From Thermoanaerobaculia bacterium (GTDB taxonomy: Bacteria > Acidobacteriota > Thermoanaerobaculia > Multivoradales > J023): a DNA stretch of 64,000 nt. Below the pieces are notes generated by a model. That model saw only the letters and a program-made list of their open reading frames with translations. It had not been told where the DNA came from and did not search any database. Position numbers and translations under genes: made by a program. Location of the stretch: positions 465,313-529,312 of the forward strand of contig JAUIJL010000005.1 of the NCBI GenBank assembly GCA_030431255.1, given 5' to 3'. Within the stretch, counting starts at the first letter, position 1. Each line of letters starts with the position of its first letter. Below, piece after piece: positions 8,845-18,567 of the stretch.

Positions 8845-9999
8845 ATGCCGAATCCGAGCCATCACCGTTTTTGCCCCCACACCGTGCCGATCGCGCCTAC
8901 CGGCCGTTCCAGCGGGCGTGGCTCGAAGCTCTGGGCGGCGGTGTTGGTGTCTTGGCTGACGATGGTCGGCTGGGCCTATTCAGCTTCAGCTCAGTGGCAA
9001 ACGTGGCAGGTCGAAGAAACCGGCACCCGGGTGCTGCGGTATTTGCCCGAGCAGGTCGGCGACGGTCCCTTGCCGGTAGTGATCTTCTTTCCCGGCTCCG
9101 GCACCTCGCCCGAGCCGTGGCAGCCCCAATTGCAGCCGGCCGCCGACCAAGCGGGGGTGGCGCTGCTGGTGCCGCGAGCGATCGACCTGATTTCCTTCGG
9201 CATCGGTGCCGATGAGCGGACCGTGGAGCTCGCCCTCGATCGGCTGCGCCAAGAGGTCGACATCGACGAGCGACGGATCGCCGTCGCCGGCCACTCCGCC
9301 GGCGGCGCGTACGCCGTGGTTTACGCCCTGGCCCGGGCCTCGAGAGTCAGCGGGGTGTTTGCGCTCGCCTCGCCGTTCCGCATCGTGCTGCAGGTCTCCG
9401 ATCCGGACTACACCCCGCCCGTGCGCTTCTACTACGGCACCCAAGATCCCAATTACATCCAAGCGCGACCGGCGATGGTCGACCAGCTGGAGCGTCTCGG
9501 AGTGGAGGTGGAGACCGAGATCGGCTTCGGGCTCGGCCACAGTGAATGGCCGCCCAACACCCTCGGCGACGGTTTCGTATTCCTCGCCGATCAGATCTAC
9601 GGCACGCCCGGTGGCTGCCTGCCCTCGGAGACCACCCTGTGCCTGCGTCAGGGTCGTTTCGGGGTCACCGCGGGCTGGACCACCTCGGAAGGCGAAACCG
9701 GCGAAGCGCGGGTGGGCTCGGCGCGCACCGCGGAATCGGGTCTGTTGACCTTCTTCTCCCCGGACAATTGGGAGCTGCAAGTGAAAGTGCTCGACGGCTG
9801 CGGGATCAACGGCTTTTTCTGGGTCTTTGCCGCAGGCACCACCGACGTGGGATTCGAGCTGAAGGTCGTGGATCTGCAAAGCACGGATCCCCAAGGCGAA
9901 CGCGAGCAAATCTACCTCCACAGCCCCGGCACGGTGGCGGACACCATCGTCGACATCGAAGCCTTCCCTTGCGCCGAGCCCCTGCTGCCGGCCGGCTGA
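8845..9999 (+). CDS. Secreted alpha/beta hydrolase with a C-terminal shared beta module
   Basis: This 384-residue product has a long n-region, a hydrophobic segment (about residues 29-47) and a likely cleavage after SASAQ. The hydrolase domain spans about 50-255. The nucleophile elbow GHSAGG places Ser151 as the catalytic base-activated residue, VVIFFPGSG carries the oxyanion-side loop, and a late GLGHSEWP could supply the His. It resembles polyhydroxybutyrate-depolymerase/esterase-type secreted hydrolases, but the substrate cannot be read from sequence. Residues about 257-375 form a separate module (TLCL, NWELQVKVLDGC, INGFFWVFAAGTTDVGF) that also ends the haloperoxidase-like protein at 29052-31028. 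The ligase-like gene follows after 7 bp, suggesting cotranscription. The start is ATG at 8845, with a weak GAGG upstream. Confidence 0.8.
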   Translation: MPNPSHHRFCPHTVPIAPTGRSSGRGSKLWAAVLVSWLTMVGWAYSASAQWQTWQVEETGTRVLRYLPEQVGDGPLPVVIFFPGSGTSPEPWQPQLQPAADQAGVALLVPRAIDLISFGIGADERTVELALDRLRQEVDIDERRIAVAGHSAGGAYAVVYALARASRVSGVFALASPFRIVLQVSDPDYTPPVRFYYGTQDPNYIQARPAMVDQLERLGVEVETEIGFGLGHSEWPPNTLGDGFVFLADQIYGTPGGCLPSETTLCLRQGRFGVTAGWTTSEGETGEARVGSARTAESGLLTFFSPDNWELQVKVLDGCGINGFFWVFAAGTTDVGFELKVVDLQSTDPQGEREQIYLHSPGTVADTIVDIEAFPCAEPLLPAG

Positions 10000-10006
10000 G
10001 CACCGC

Positions 10007-11842
10007 ATGCCGACCCCGTCGATCCGCTTCGGTCTAGGACTGGCTATCACCCTGCCGGCCCTGGCCGTATCCTGGGGGTTCACCAACGGCCAGGTGGTCT
10101 TCGTGCTCTACCGCGAGCCCAAGCTCGCCCTGGCGATGATCACCGCCTGGTGTTCAATCGCCGCCGTGGCTTGGCTGCGACCTCGGGCGGTTTTCCCCCG
10201 CGAGCTGCTCGCCACCCTCACCAAGCCGTCACCGTCCCGTCCGTCTCTGATGTTGGCGGCCCTTTTCCTCGGCTGGCTGACGGTCACCGGTCTGTGGAGC
10301 CCGGTCCGGCAGCTCTACCTCTACGAGATCCTGCAATACCTCACCTTCGGCGCCTTGGTTTGGGTGTTGCTCACATGGTCGCGCTTGGAGGTGGGCATTG
10401 CCGACGCCGTGCGCGCCGGCATCGTGGCTTCCCTCGGGTTGGTGACGATCATCGGCTTGGCCCAGCTCAGTGGGTTTTTCCCCGCCCTCGAATCGTGGCT
10501 GCGACCGATCAACCCACAATTCGGCGCCGATCACCCGTCACTGATGGGCTATAAGAATCCCGCCGCCTTGGCGGTTTTGGGACAGATCTTTTTGCTCGCC
10601 GGTTGGGTCTGGACCTCTCGTTCTCGCAAGCTGCGTTTGCTCTTGATCGGCTTGCTCGCCGCGGAGCTTTTTTACCTGGCGACCCTGCACAGCCGGACCT
10701 CCTATCTGGCGCTCGCGGTCGGTGCCACTTTTTTGGTGACGGTATTTCTCGTCAAGTGGCGTCATGGTGGGCTCCGACCGGATCCGTCCAAGGCGATCCC
10801 GATCCAACGGCTCGGCTTGGTCGCGGCGGTTCTGCTGTCGATCTTCGCCATAGCGTTGATCGCCGACCCTGCCACCCGCCAACGAGCGGCATCCATGGGT
10901 CAATTCCTGAGCGTCGAGGGTTATCTGCAATCGGATCGTGGCACGTATTTCCGCAACACGCTCGAGATGGTGAAGCAACACCCCTCGGGCGTCGGCCTAG
11001 GCCATTGGCAGACCTTCTATCCCGTCTTTCGCAAATACGATCGAAGCCGCTCCTTCGACGAGAGCTTCCAGGTCCGCCGCGCCCACAGCGACCACGTGCA
11101 ACTCCTGGGGGAAACCGGTTGGGTCGGCGCCGGGCTGTGGCTGGCTCTCCTCGGCTCGGTGCTCTATGCCTGTCTTCGACACGGCGGCCGTGAGGGTTCT
11201 TGGACCGGCGCGCAATGGACGGCGCTCATCGTCGCCATGGCCACGGATTACGTCCAGGAGATGCCCTACCACAAGCTCCTGCTCTTCCTGGTGGCCTTTC
11301 TCGCCCTTTCTCGGTTGACGGATCGAGGCGATGAAGACCCGATGTCGTCCGCCCCGCCTGCTTTTCCCTCCGGCGCTTTTTTGCGCGCCGCAACGCTGAC
11401 GTGGGTGGCCCTCGGGATTTCGCTCGTCGCCGCCGAGCACCTGCGCAAGCAACAGCTCTCCGCCGAGCTGCTGCGCCGCTACTCCGGTGCCATGGACGAC
11501 CTGAGAAGGGACGGTAGGGTCGAGAGGACATCGTTGCAAGCTTTGCTTCAGCTCGGTGAGCAGACCGCGAGCCTGCGCGGCTTCACCAAGGTCGACCACC
11601 GTCGACACCTGGCCTTGGCCCACACCGCCTCCCTGCTGGGCGACCGCGGCTCGGCCTTTAAGCACGCGGCCTGCGCCCTAGAAATCCATCCCTATTCCCC
11701 CAAGGCCATGGCCATGATGTCGAGCCTCACCGAAGCCCCGGAATCCCAGAAATGGAGCCGGGCTTACCGACATGTCATGCATGAGGCAACCTCTGGTTTC
11801 GAGCTCGATCTACCGAAAATCCCTACGAATTGCCCGGATTGA
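10007..11842 (+). CDS. O-antigen ligase / polymerase family membrane protein (Wzy_C) with a TPR-like tail
   Basis: The product has 611 residues with about ten hydrophobic segments, from residue 6 to about 420. It carries the family hallmark in the large periplasmic loop, RRAHSDHVQLLGETGWVG, and the preceding GVGLGHWQTFYPVF. Members of this family (WaaL, Wzy, PglL) join or polymerise glycans on lipid carriers at the periplasmic face of the inner membrane. The substrate cannot be told here, because no glycosyltransferase genes are nearby. After the last helix (about 455-480) a soluble ~130-residue tail has helical, TPR-like spacing (HLALAHTASLLGDRGSAFKHAACALEIHP). Such tails are common in WaaL-like proteins of this type. 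The gene starts 7 bp after the hydrolase stop, so the two are probably one operon. Confidence 0.85.
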   Translation: MPTPSIRFGLGLAITLPALAVSWGFTNGQVVFVLYREPKLALAMITAWCSIAAVAWLRPRAVFPRELLATLTKPSPSRPSLMLAALFLGWLTVTGLWSPVRQLYLYEILQYLTFGALVWVLLTWSRLEVGIADAVRAGIVASLGLVTIIGLAQLSGFFPALESWLRPINPQFGADHPSLMGYKNPAALAVLGQIFLLAGWVWTSRSRKLRLLLIGLLAAELFYLATLHSRTSYLALAVGATFLVTVFLVKWRHGGLRPDPSKAIPIQRLGLVAAVLLSIFAIALIADPATRQRAASMGQFLSVEGYLQSDRGTYFRNTLEMVKQHPSGVGLGHWQTFYPVFRKYDRSRSFDESFQVRRAHSDHVQLLGETGWVGAGLWLALLGSVLYACLRHGGREGSWTGAQWTALIVAMATDYVQEMPYHKLLLFLVAFLALSRLTDRGDEDPMSSAPPAFPSGAFLRAATLTWVALGISLVAAEHLRKQQLSAELLRRYSGAMDDLRRDGRVERTSLQALLQLGEQTASLRGFTKVDHRRHLALAHTASLLGDRGSAFKHAACALEIHPYSPKAMAMMSSLTEAPESQKWSRAYRHVMHEATSGFELDLPKIPTNCPD

Positions 11843-12011
11843 GGGATAAGTCGCTGGTCGTTTCGCCAGAAATAACCTAAGATATAGCCGTTTCACAATA
11901 TTATCTGTCGGGATCCCAACGTCGTGCCTATCCGCGGTATTCCTTTCGGCATTCTCCGCGGCACGGGCCCCCAACTCGTGTGACCCCACTCCCTTGAAAG
12001 GAAGGATTGTT

Positions 12012-13958
12012 GTGCCAAAGCCCCCCGGATCTGCCCGGCTTCGATCTCTCACCTTCGCCGTGTTGATCGGCCTATCGGCAGCTTTCGTGCTTTCCGTCGC
12101 TGCCCAGCACCTCTTCATTGTCGACTTCAAACAAGACGGCGTCGGAGTCGTTCAGCATTTGGCCGGCGCGTCCGGCGTCGCCCTGAGCAGCGACGGCCGA
12201 TTCGTCTTCACCAGCGCCGAGGCGGACGACGCCTTGACCGTTTTTGAGCGGGAGCCTTTCTACGGCTCCTCCACCTTCGACGACGTCTTCGTCGACCAAG
12301 AGGACGGCGTCTTCAACATGATGGGCGCCAGCGCCGTGGCTGCCGCCCCGGACGGACGCCACGTCTACGTCACCAGCGCCTACGACAACAGCTTGTTGGT
12401 CTTCGCCCACGACGCCAGCACCGACTCTTTGGTCTTCGTCGCCCATCAGGCCAAGGAAGACATGGTCGGCGGCGTCTACGGGCTCTCCCAGCCGACCGCG
12501 GTCGCCGTCAGCGGTGACGACGAGCAGGTCTTCGTGGCTGCGGAAATCTCCGATTCCGTGGCCGTCTTCAGCCGCGACGCCTCCAACGACACCTTGACCT
12601 TCGTCGACGCCCAGCTCGACGGCGTGGCCACGGATCACCTGGCCGGCGCGTCCGGCGTGGCGGTCAGCCCCGACCATCGACACGTTTACGTCACCAGCAG
12701 CATCGACGACGCGTTGACGGTCTTCAGCCGGGGCGGCGGCTTCATCTCACCGGTGACCGCCTACGTCGACGGCGTCGGCGGCATCGACGGTCTCGACGGC
12801 GCCAGCGGCGTGGCGGTCAGCCCCGATGGACAACACGTCTATGCCGTCGCCGGGGTGGACAACACGCTCACCACCTTTGCCCGGGATCCGATCAGCGGCA
12901 CCTTGACCCTGATCGACCTGGATCGCGACGGGGTCGACGGCGTCGACGGCCTAGGCGGAGCCCGCGCGGTGGCGGTCAGCCCCCTCGGCAATAGGGTCTT
13001 CGTCGCCAGCCAGAACGACAACGGCGTCGCCCTCTTCCGGCGCATGGCGAGCACCGGCCAGGTCGACCTCTTGGACGTCAAGACCCCGGCGGTCGGCCTG
13101 CGCGGCGCGGGATCCCTGGCGGTCAGCCCCGACGGCATCTTCGTCTACGCCGCCTGCTACGACGACGATTCCATGACCGGTATCTACGTCGCCCTCTGCG
13201 AGGGAGACGAGGCCACCGGCGACACCGACGACGACGCCTTCTGTGACAACGAGGACCTTTGCACCGGCGACGACCTCACCGGCGACAGCGACGTCGACAC
13301 GGTCTGCGACGACCAAGACATCTGTCCCGGCTTCGACGACACCCAAGACGCGGACGCCGATACCGTGCCCGATGGCTGTGATCAATGCGAAGGCAACGAC
13401 GCCTCCGGCGACACCGACAACGATTCCGTGTGCAACGATAGCGACGTCTGCCCGGGTGCCGACGACAACCAGGACGCCGACGGAGACACCGTGCCCGATG
13501 GCTGTGACCTCTGCCTCGGCAACGACGCCTCCGGCGACTCCGACGCCGACCAGGTCTGTGACGACCTCGACGTCTGCCCAGGCTCGGACGACGGCATCGA
13601 CACCGACGGCGATCAGGTCCCCGACGGCTGCGACCAATGCGAAGGCGACGACGCCTCGGGCGATGCCGACAGCGACAACGTCTGCGACGATCTCGACGTC
13701 TGCCAAGGGTCCGACGACGGCATCGACACCGACGGCGACCAAGTGCCCGACGGCTGCGACCTCTGCGAAGGTGACGACTCCACCGGTGATGCGGACAACG
13801 ACGGCGTCTGCGCCGACAACGACTGTGATCCCAACGATCCCAACGCGTCGATGATCGATCTCTGTGGCGTCTGCGGCGGCGACAACAGCTCGTGCGGCCT
13901 CTTCTTCGATGGTTTCGAGTCCGGAAATACCGCCGCCTGGGCGTCGAGCGTGCCGTAA
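12012..13958 (+). CDS. Secreted YVTN-type beta-propeller protein with thrombospondin-type-3 Ca-binding repeats and DGFESG tag
   Basis: GTG at 12012 is chosen as start because AAGGAAGG lies 6-7 nt upstream; a TTG at 11994 overlaps that site. The product has 648 residues with a signal peptide around residues 13-32 (LIGLSAAFVLSVAAQ). Residues about 35-390 hold six or seven propeller blades of the form GASGVAVSPDxxHVYVxS, then DDALTVFxR, as in lactonase-like YVTN propellers. Residues about 394-635 are Asp-, Gly- and Cys-rich repeats (DTDGDQVPDGCDLC and DNDGVC types). Each supplies DxDxDG-like calcium sites and paired Cys, as in thrombospondin type 3 repeats. The protein ends FFDGFESGNTAAWASSVP, a short tag also found on the DUF1501 protein. 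It is probably an extracellular or surface binding protein; no catalytic residues are evident. Confidence 0.85.
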   Translation: MPKPPGSARLRSLTFAVLIGLSAAFVLSVAAQHLFIVDFKQDGVGVVQHLAGASGVALSSDGRFVFTSAEADDALTVFEREPFYGSSTFDDVFVDQEDGVFNMMGASAVAAAPDGRHVYVTSAYDNSLLVFAHDASTDSLVFVAHQAKEDMVGGVYGLSQPTAVAVSGDDEQVFVAAEISDSVAVFSRDASNDTLTFVDAQLDGVATDHLAGASGVAVSPDHRHVYVTSSIDDALTVFSRGGGFISPVTAYVDGVGGIDGLDGASGVAVSPDGQHVYAVAGVDNTLTTFARDPISGTLTLIDLDRDGVDGVDGLGGARAVAVSPLGNRVFVASQNDNGVALFRRMASTGQVDLLDVKTPAVGLRGAGSLAVSPDGIFVYAACYDDDSMTGIYVALCEGDEATGDTDDDAFCDNEDLCTGDDLTGDSDVDTVCDDQDICPGFDDTQDADADTVPDGCDQCEGNDASGDTDNDSVCNDSDVCPGADDNQDADGDTVPDGCDLCLGNDASGDSDADQVCDDLDVCPGSDDGIDTDGDQVPDGCDQCEGDDASGDADSDNVCDDLDVCQGSDDGIDTDGDQVPDGCDLCEGDDSTGDADNDGVCADNDCDPNDPNASMIDLCGVCGGDNSSCGLFFDGFESGNTAAWASSVP

Positions 13959-13980
13959 GGCCGGTTGAAGGCTTCTCAAA

Positions 13981-14140
13981 CCTCTATGCTTCACAGGTGA
14001 ATCAGGCTCTGCCGTGAAACACCCGTGAATAGAGCAGACCTGGCGTAGGGGCGGGGCTTGTCCCCGCCCGACAGGCGAGGCAAAGCCGAGCCGGCACGGT
14101 CGGGGGCAAGCCCCGACCCTACGACCGGAAGGGAAAATCT
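13981..14140. repeat. Intergenic REP-like element, copy A
   Basis: This copy closely matches a second one at 37044-37224, starting with CCTCTATGCTTCACAGGTGA. Its core is a long dyad: 14044-14066 pairs with 14101-14123 with two mismatches, around GGGGCTTG / CAAGCCCC. It lies just after the stop of the propeller gene. Confidence 0.75.
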
Positions 14141-14190
14141 CGGTGGTTTAAGACGATTCGCTAGCCTGCGAAGCTCGGAAAGAGACGCAA

Positions 14191-14223
14191 CAGCCGTAGG
14201 ACTGCTCGGCGGTCCTACGGCTG
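14191..14223. terminator. Bidirectional hairpin between convergent genes
   Basis: A perfect 12-bp stem (14191-14202 with 14212-14223, arm CAGCCGTAGGAC) closes a 9-nt loop. It sits 5 bp beyond the stop of the minus-strand gene ending at 14229 and between two convergent genes. Confidence 0.65.
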
Positions 14224-14228
14224 CTCTG

Positions 14229-15746
14229 TTAAGAGTCGTCGTCCCCCAGCCATCGAAGCTCGGAGTAGAAAACCAGATGGTGGACGCATCCCACCGCTAG
14301 ATAAGCGGCCAGGAGCCCCAGCGGAAAAATCAGCAGGATCGGAAAACCGATCTCATGCATCCCGGAGCCCTCCGAAAGCAGCCAGAAGCCCGAGCCGAAG
14401 CTGCCGAGCGCCACTGTCGAGGCTAAGAAGCAATAGATCCAAAGCTTGATCTTCTGGACCCTATTGAGGCTCAGGGAGCTTCCGAGCGCTTCCGTGTAGG
14501 CCCTGGTTCTAGGGTTATGCCGGGAGACCTGTCCGAAGAGGCCGGTTCCATCGCAGAGAAGACAGGGTTTCGGCGGCGCTCCAAGACCTGAAGGATCCAG
14601 CGGAATCACTAGGCTGTACCACCACCCCATCCAAGACGGGTGGCCTTGCACCTCGGAAAGACGCAGATCGGCTTGCGGATCGATGCCGGACGCAGAGCAG
14701 ACCTCACAGATACGGGGAGCCGCCGCAGCGTCGGTTTCACCGGATTCCGCGATCCATCGCTTCAACGAGCTTTCCGCTCCACCCTTGGTGGATAGCTCAA
14801 CATCGTCGAGGCGACCTGTCTCCGGATTGAAATGCAAGAGCACCGGAAGCTTGAAGACCGCGGTGCTGAGATTCGGCAATGCGATCTCCAGCACAAGGCC
14901 GTATTTGACCGGCCCTGGCAACATGGCTCGCAAGATCGACTCTTTGACCACAAAGGGGTCTCCCACCCGGCAAGTCGGGACTAATTTTTGAATCCGTCCC
15001 ATCAGCTTATTGACTTGCCGGAAGCTGGATCCGCTGCCGTGGCGGCGGACATAGGTCATATGCCGGTCCCGCCAATCGTAGAAGGTGTCTTCCATCTCGC
15101 GGATCGTGTCTCTTAAATCTTGCGCAAAGGTCATCAGCTCGGTCGGCACTGGACCGTCGCCGGCCTTCAGCTGGATCACCAGCAGGCGCGACATCTTCTC
15201 GATGCCTTGAATCGCGATGCTGCTCAACCAGCCCGTATTGGCCCTCAACATCTTTTCGAAATCGGCGGGTAGGGCGAGACCATCCAGCCGCACACCGGCT
15301 CCCCTACGCTCGAAGGTCAGCTCAAACGGGTCGAAATCGACCACGGCTCGATCCCCGTCCTCAGTCTTTGCCACCACCGTAGAAGAGAATCGATATCGAT
15401 CGGCGGCAGGCCTGTTGGGATCGATCGAAGGGTCAAACACCGGCTGCAAACGCTCGACCACTTGATCGAGCTCGGACATGGACTCGACTCCGGAGAGATC
15501 GGCGATCAGCTGCGGCAAGATCTCGATCACCCTCCTGGCCTCGGGCTCCGACTGATGCAGCGGCGCCAGAAGATCCTCAGCAAGGCTCCGCTCCAGCCGA
15601 TCCCAGGTACGGCCGAACAGCTCGAGCGCCGGAACAGCCAGTGCCTTCACCTGGAAGAGGACATAGGCATCCGCGTCCTCGCGCCACCACTCCCTCGTTC
15701 CCGAGGCTTTCAAAGAAACACTCGATCTGCTCGCGGTATCCATCAT
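14229..15746 (-). CDS. Membrane-anchored protein with two DnaJ-like CxxCxxxG motifs, function unknown
   Basis: The product has 505 residues. The start is the first of two adjacent ATGs, with AGAGGA seven nt upstream. Residues about 20-330 are soluble and mostly helical with no motif I recognise. Around residues 345-405 two cysteine pairs appear, CEVCSASG and CLLCDGTG. They match the CxxCxGxG zinc-binding pattern of DnaJ Cys-rich domains, the first imperfectly. Two hydrophobic helices follow near the C-terminus (about 430-455 and 463-490). The bulk probably faces the cytoplasm, given the free Cys pairs. It is followed on the same strand by no other gene and preceded, 97 bp away, by the VWA-like gene. 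No function is assigned. Confidence 0.7.
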   Translation of the reverse strand: MMDTASRSSVSLKASGTREWWREDADAYVLFQVKALAVPALELFGRTWDRLERSLAEDLLAPLHQSEPEARRVIEILPQLIADLSGVESMSELDQVVERLQPVFDPSIDPNRPAADRYRFSSTVVAKTEDGDRAVVDFDPFELTFERRGAGVRLDGLALPADFEKMLRANTGWLSSIAIQGIEKMSRLLVIQLKAGDGPVPTELMTFAQDLRDTIREMEDTFYDWRDRHMTYVRRHGSGSSFRQVNKLMGRIQKLVPTCRVGDPFVVKESILRAMLPGPVKYGLVLEIALPNLSTAVFKLPVLLHFNPETGRLDDVELSTKGGAESSLKRWIAESGETDAAAAPRICEVCSASGIDPQADLRLSEVQGHPSWMGWWYSLVIPLDPSGLGAPPKPCLLCDGTGLFGQVSRHNPRTRAYTEALGSSLSLNRVQKIKLWIYCFLASTVALGSFGSGFWLLSEGSGMHEIGFPILLIFPLGLLAAYLAVGCVHHLVFYSELRWLGDDDS

Positions 15747-15843
15747 GCCATGGTCCTCTGCTCGTCATGCTCCGAGCAGAGAATACTCGCCGGCAGCGGA
15801 GCCTATTCACCGACCGAGTGCGACAAAGCCAGAAACGTTGGAC

Positions 15844-17142
15844 TTAGGGACGGATCCCGGCGAAAGCCGCCTTTTTGTGATCGGCCGCCAGCTCGACCTC
15901 AGTCGGAAGGTGCTCGCCTTCGATCCAGACGATGGTTTGAGAATCCAACCAAATCGACGCGCGATCGACCACGGAGCCGAGCCCGGCCGGACCGAAGTAG
16001 GCGTTGGGATGTTTGTGCAAGCCTATTTCTTTGAGAGATTTACGGCTGATGGACCAAATCAGAACCGGAACATGAATCGACTCTAGGTAGTCGAGAATGA
16101 CCTCCGGCGGCAGGCTCGCCTCAGGAGCCTTTTCCCCCAGAAGCAGGATCACCACCCGGGGCATGTTGCTCGAGGCCGCCGCCCGGCCGGCGATGGCCAA
16201 CGCGCCCCAAAGATCCGAGCGGCTGCCGACCACGGGTTGAAAACCGTAGTTCTCGGCGGGCAGGACCAACGCCGTGAGCAAGCCGGTATTGGACTTCACC
16301 ATGCCGACCGCGGACTCTCGGAAAGTATTGGCCGGCTCGCCGATCGGCACGGGCGACACAGCGCTCAGGTGATAGCTCCGCTCGCCTTGGCTTCGGCGTT
16401 GAGCTCCGGACGGAAAAGGCAGACTGCGCAGCACCGCCATGCTCAGGGCTTCATCGCGCACCACCACCACCTGCCCGGCATCGGACTTGGTTTGGAACAC
16501 GGGCAACGGCCGGCCGTCTCGACGCACCCACCCCTGCACTTGATCGGTGGTCCAAGGTTTTCCTTTGCGGCTGGTGACCGCCACCGCCGACAACGCCGAG
16601 GTCACTTCTTCACCCATGCCGCCGCCGAAGGTCGTCTCCGCCTTGGCGATCACCCCGTCGGTGAAGGTGACCTCCGCCTCGATAGCGTGGGGCCGCTCGG
16701 TGTCGTAGGGCGGCAGCTCGAATCCGCCGGAGTCGACGGTCAGCTCTTGGCCGTCGAATCGCAGCAAATAAGTCTTGGGCTGATAGCCCAGCACGCCTTT
16801 GGCAATCACCCTTCCGCGTCTCGGCACTTTCTTCGCCGAGCCGTCGTCGGCGGCGCCCAGCTCGAGCACCACCGCCACCTCGTGGTTTGAACGGATGTAG
16901 TTGATCAGCTGCTCGGTGTGACCAAGAGGGGCGCCCTTGGCGTCGTAGGCCACGGCGGCCAACCGTCTGGGACGCAACCGGCCGCCGAAATTGATCGTCG
17001 TTCTCCACGGCGGCTCCGTCTGAGACGCCACGGTCTCGCCGTCGAGCACCCAACGCACCACCTGAGCTTCCGGCCCGACCGCCACCTCGACCTCATGGGG
17101 GCCGATCACTAGGCCCAAAAGCAAGGTCACAAATTCGATCAC
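15844..17142 (-). CDS. Ig-like / degenerate VWA-type exported protein
   Basis: The start is GTG at 17140-17142, behind AGGAGA with a 6-nt spacing. The 432-residue product begins with a short hydrophobic stretch (FVTLLLGLVIG). An Ig-like beta domain follows (VRWVLDGETVASQTEPPW, then RRLAAVAYDAKG), as seen at the start of VWFA-related proteins of Acidobacteriota. Residues about 280-400 have a Rossmann-like alternation (RVVILLLGEKAP, then IHVPVLIWSIS) similar to a VWA fold. The MIDAS motif DxSxS is absent, so metal-dependent binding is unlikely. The assignment is by pattern and neighbour-lineage knowledge, not a strong motif. It is probably cotranscribed with the downstream gene at 14229-15746. 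Confidence 0.6.
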   Translation of the reverse strand: MIEFVTLLLGLVIGPHEVEVAVGPEAQVVRWVLDGETVASQTEPPWRTTINFGGRLRPRRLAAVAYDAKGAPLGHTEQLINYIRSNHEVAVVLELGAADDGSAKKVPRRGRVIAKGVLGYQPKTYLLRFDGQELTVDSGGFELPPYDTERPHAIEAEVTFTDGVIAKAETTFGGGMGEEVTSALSAVAVTSRKGKPWTTDQVQGWVRRDGRPLPVFQTKSDAGQVVVVRDEALSMAVLRSLPFPSGAQRRSQGERSYHLSAVSPVPIGEPANTFRESAVGMVKSNTGLLTALVLPAENYGFQPVVGSRSDLWGALAIAGRAAASSNMPRVVILLLGEKAPEASLPPEVILDYLESIHVPVLIWSISRKSLKEIGLHKHPNAYFGPAGLGSVVDRASIWLDSQTIVWIEGEHLPTEVELAADHKKAAFAGIRP

Positions 17143-17351
17143 TGCTCATCTCCTCAACATCGTCTATCCCAGGCGCCCGCTCGGGCAGGATTGCCACTTT
17201 GCATAGTTTAGCGAGCCACGGCGGGCTCCGAAGCGCTTCCACCCCACCAGGACGTCAGCACATCCCTAAGCGGAGGCCAGGCTCAGCCGCTCGGTGGCAC
17301 ACCAGGTGATAGTCTCCGCTCGTTCCCGTCAACCTCTGCTCGGAGACTTCC

Positions 17352-18311
17352 ATGATCCTTGCCCGTGATCGCCGTTTTCTCGTCTGCTGCGCCACTTTGC
17401 TCGCGTTTTCTACCTGGCCGGCTTGCGCACCGGAGCCCTCGACCGACCCGCCGACCACCGGCGACGCCGACCCTTCGGCGACCCTGGCCGACACCCCGGC
17501 GCCGACGGAGCCCACCCCCGAGCCCACCAATCCCCAAAGCCCCACAACCGCTGGAGATAGAGTGATCTGCCTGGCCGGGGATTGGGACGGCGACGGCACC
17601 GACGAGGTGGCGGCGGTCGTGGCCCGCGAGTCGGAGCCGCTGACTTGGTTTTTCCCCGGATTGGAGCCGATCGAGGAGCGCAAGCTGAGCTTCGGTCTGG
17701 CGACGGATCAGCCGATCGTCGGAGATTGGAACGGTGACGGCATGGACTCCCCCGGCATTTTTCGCGAGGGCGGTTGGCATTTGCTGCTGGAACGAAAAAA
17801 CGTTGAGTCGACGAATATCTTCCCTTTCGGCTTGCCCACTGATTTCCCCGCCGTCGGCGACTGGAATGATGACGGCGTCGACACCCCCGGAATCTTCCGC
17901 GACGGCGTTTGGCATTTGATCGACTCCCTGGCCAAAGAAGAGGCCGACCACTCTTTCGGCTTTGGGGATACCGGGGACTTGCCGGTTGCCGGAGATTGGG
18001 ATGGGGACGGCAAGGACTCGGTGGGTGTGGATCGCAAGCGATTCTTCTACCTACGTCATGACCTCTCTTCCGGCAACGGCGACATCGAGCTCGACTACCG
18101 CTCCCCAGACGGCTCGGACCACCCGGTGCTCTTCGGCGATTGGAACGGTGACGGCCTCGACACCCCCGGTCTGGTGCGCGACGGCAAAGTCTCCATTCGC
18201 GACGATTTCGAGCAAGGCCCCGCTACCCGCGCCATCGCCTGCCACGCCCTCACGGATCAGTCGCCCACCGCAACCCCTGAGCAAGGTGCGGACGACGAAG
18301 GCGGTGTCTAG
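17352..18311 (+). CDS. Putative lipoprotein with FG-GAP-like GDWNGDG repeats
   Basis: ATG at 17352 follows GGAGA at a 5-nt spacing. The 319-residue product has an N-terminal signal with a weak lipobox (STWPAC, Cys25), then a Pro/Thr-rich linker to about residue 70. Five repeats of about 45 residues follow. Each holds GDWxGDGxD, giving a DxDxD calcium-binding loop, plus a strand such as TPGIFRDGVWHL. Repeats of this kind form beta-propeller blades in surface proteins and enzymes of many bacteria. No catalytic domain is present. The C-terminus is a short acidic tail. The gene stands alone: it is divergent from the VWA-like gene and the next gene has its own promoter. Confidence 0.75.
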   Translation: MILARDRRFLVCCATLLAFSTWPACAPEPSTDPPTTGDADPSATLADTPAPTEPTPEPTNPQSPTTAGDRVICLAGDWDGDGTDEVAAVVARESEPLTWFFPGLEPIEERKLSFGLATDQPIVGDWNGDGMDSPGIFREGGWHLLLERKNVESTNIFPFGLPTDFPAVGDWNDDGVDTPGIFRDGVWHLIDSLAKEEADHSFGFGDTGDLPVAGDWDGDGKDSVGVDRKRFFYLRHDLSSGNGDIELDYRSPDGSDHPVLFGDWNGDGLDTPGLVRDGKVSIRDDFEQGPATRAIACHALTDQSPTATPEQGADDEGGV

Positions 18312-18414
18312 CGACACCGGTTGGATCAGGCAGTTACAAGGGCCGGCTCGCAGGTTTGACGCCGAAAATTCCGTTTAGGCTGTCATTGGCACGAGCAGGC
18401 CGCCGATCTACTTA

Positions 18415-18442
18415 TTGACACATCTGCAAGTGTCGCTAGAAT
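18415..18442 (+). promoter_or_regulatory. Sigma-70-type promoter for the DUF1800-DUF1501 operon
   Basis: TTGACA at 18415-18420 and TAGAAT at 18437-18442 are separated by 16 bp, a near-consensus match. They lie 126 bp upstream of the DUF1800 start in an otherwise non-coding stretch. Confidence 0.7.
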
Positions 18443-18567
18443 AACTGTGTAGCTTTTTTGATTGCCCTTGCTCGGGCTCCACTTCGAATCTCTGCCGTCT
18501 TCCGGCCTCCCGGTCGGCTCGGCAGCCCCGTCCCCCTCAGGTTCTTGCCCCGACCGTTGGAGGTATC

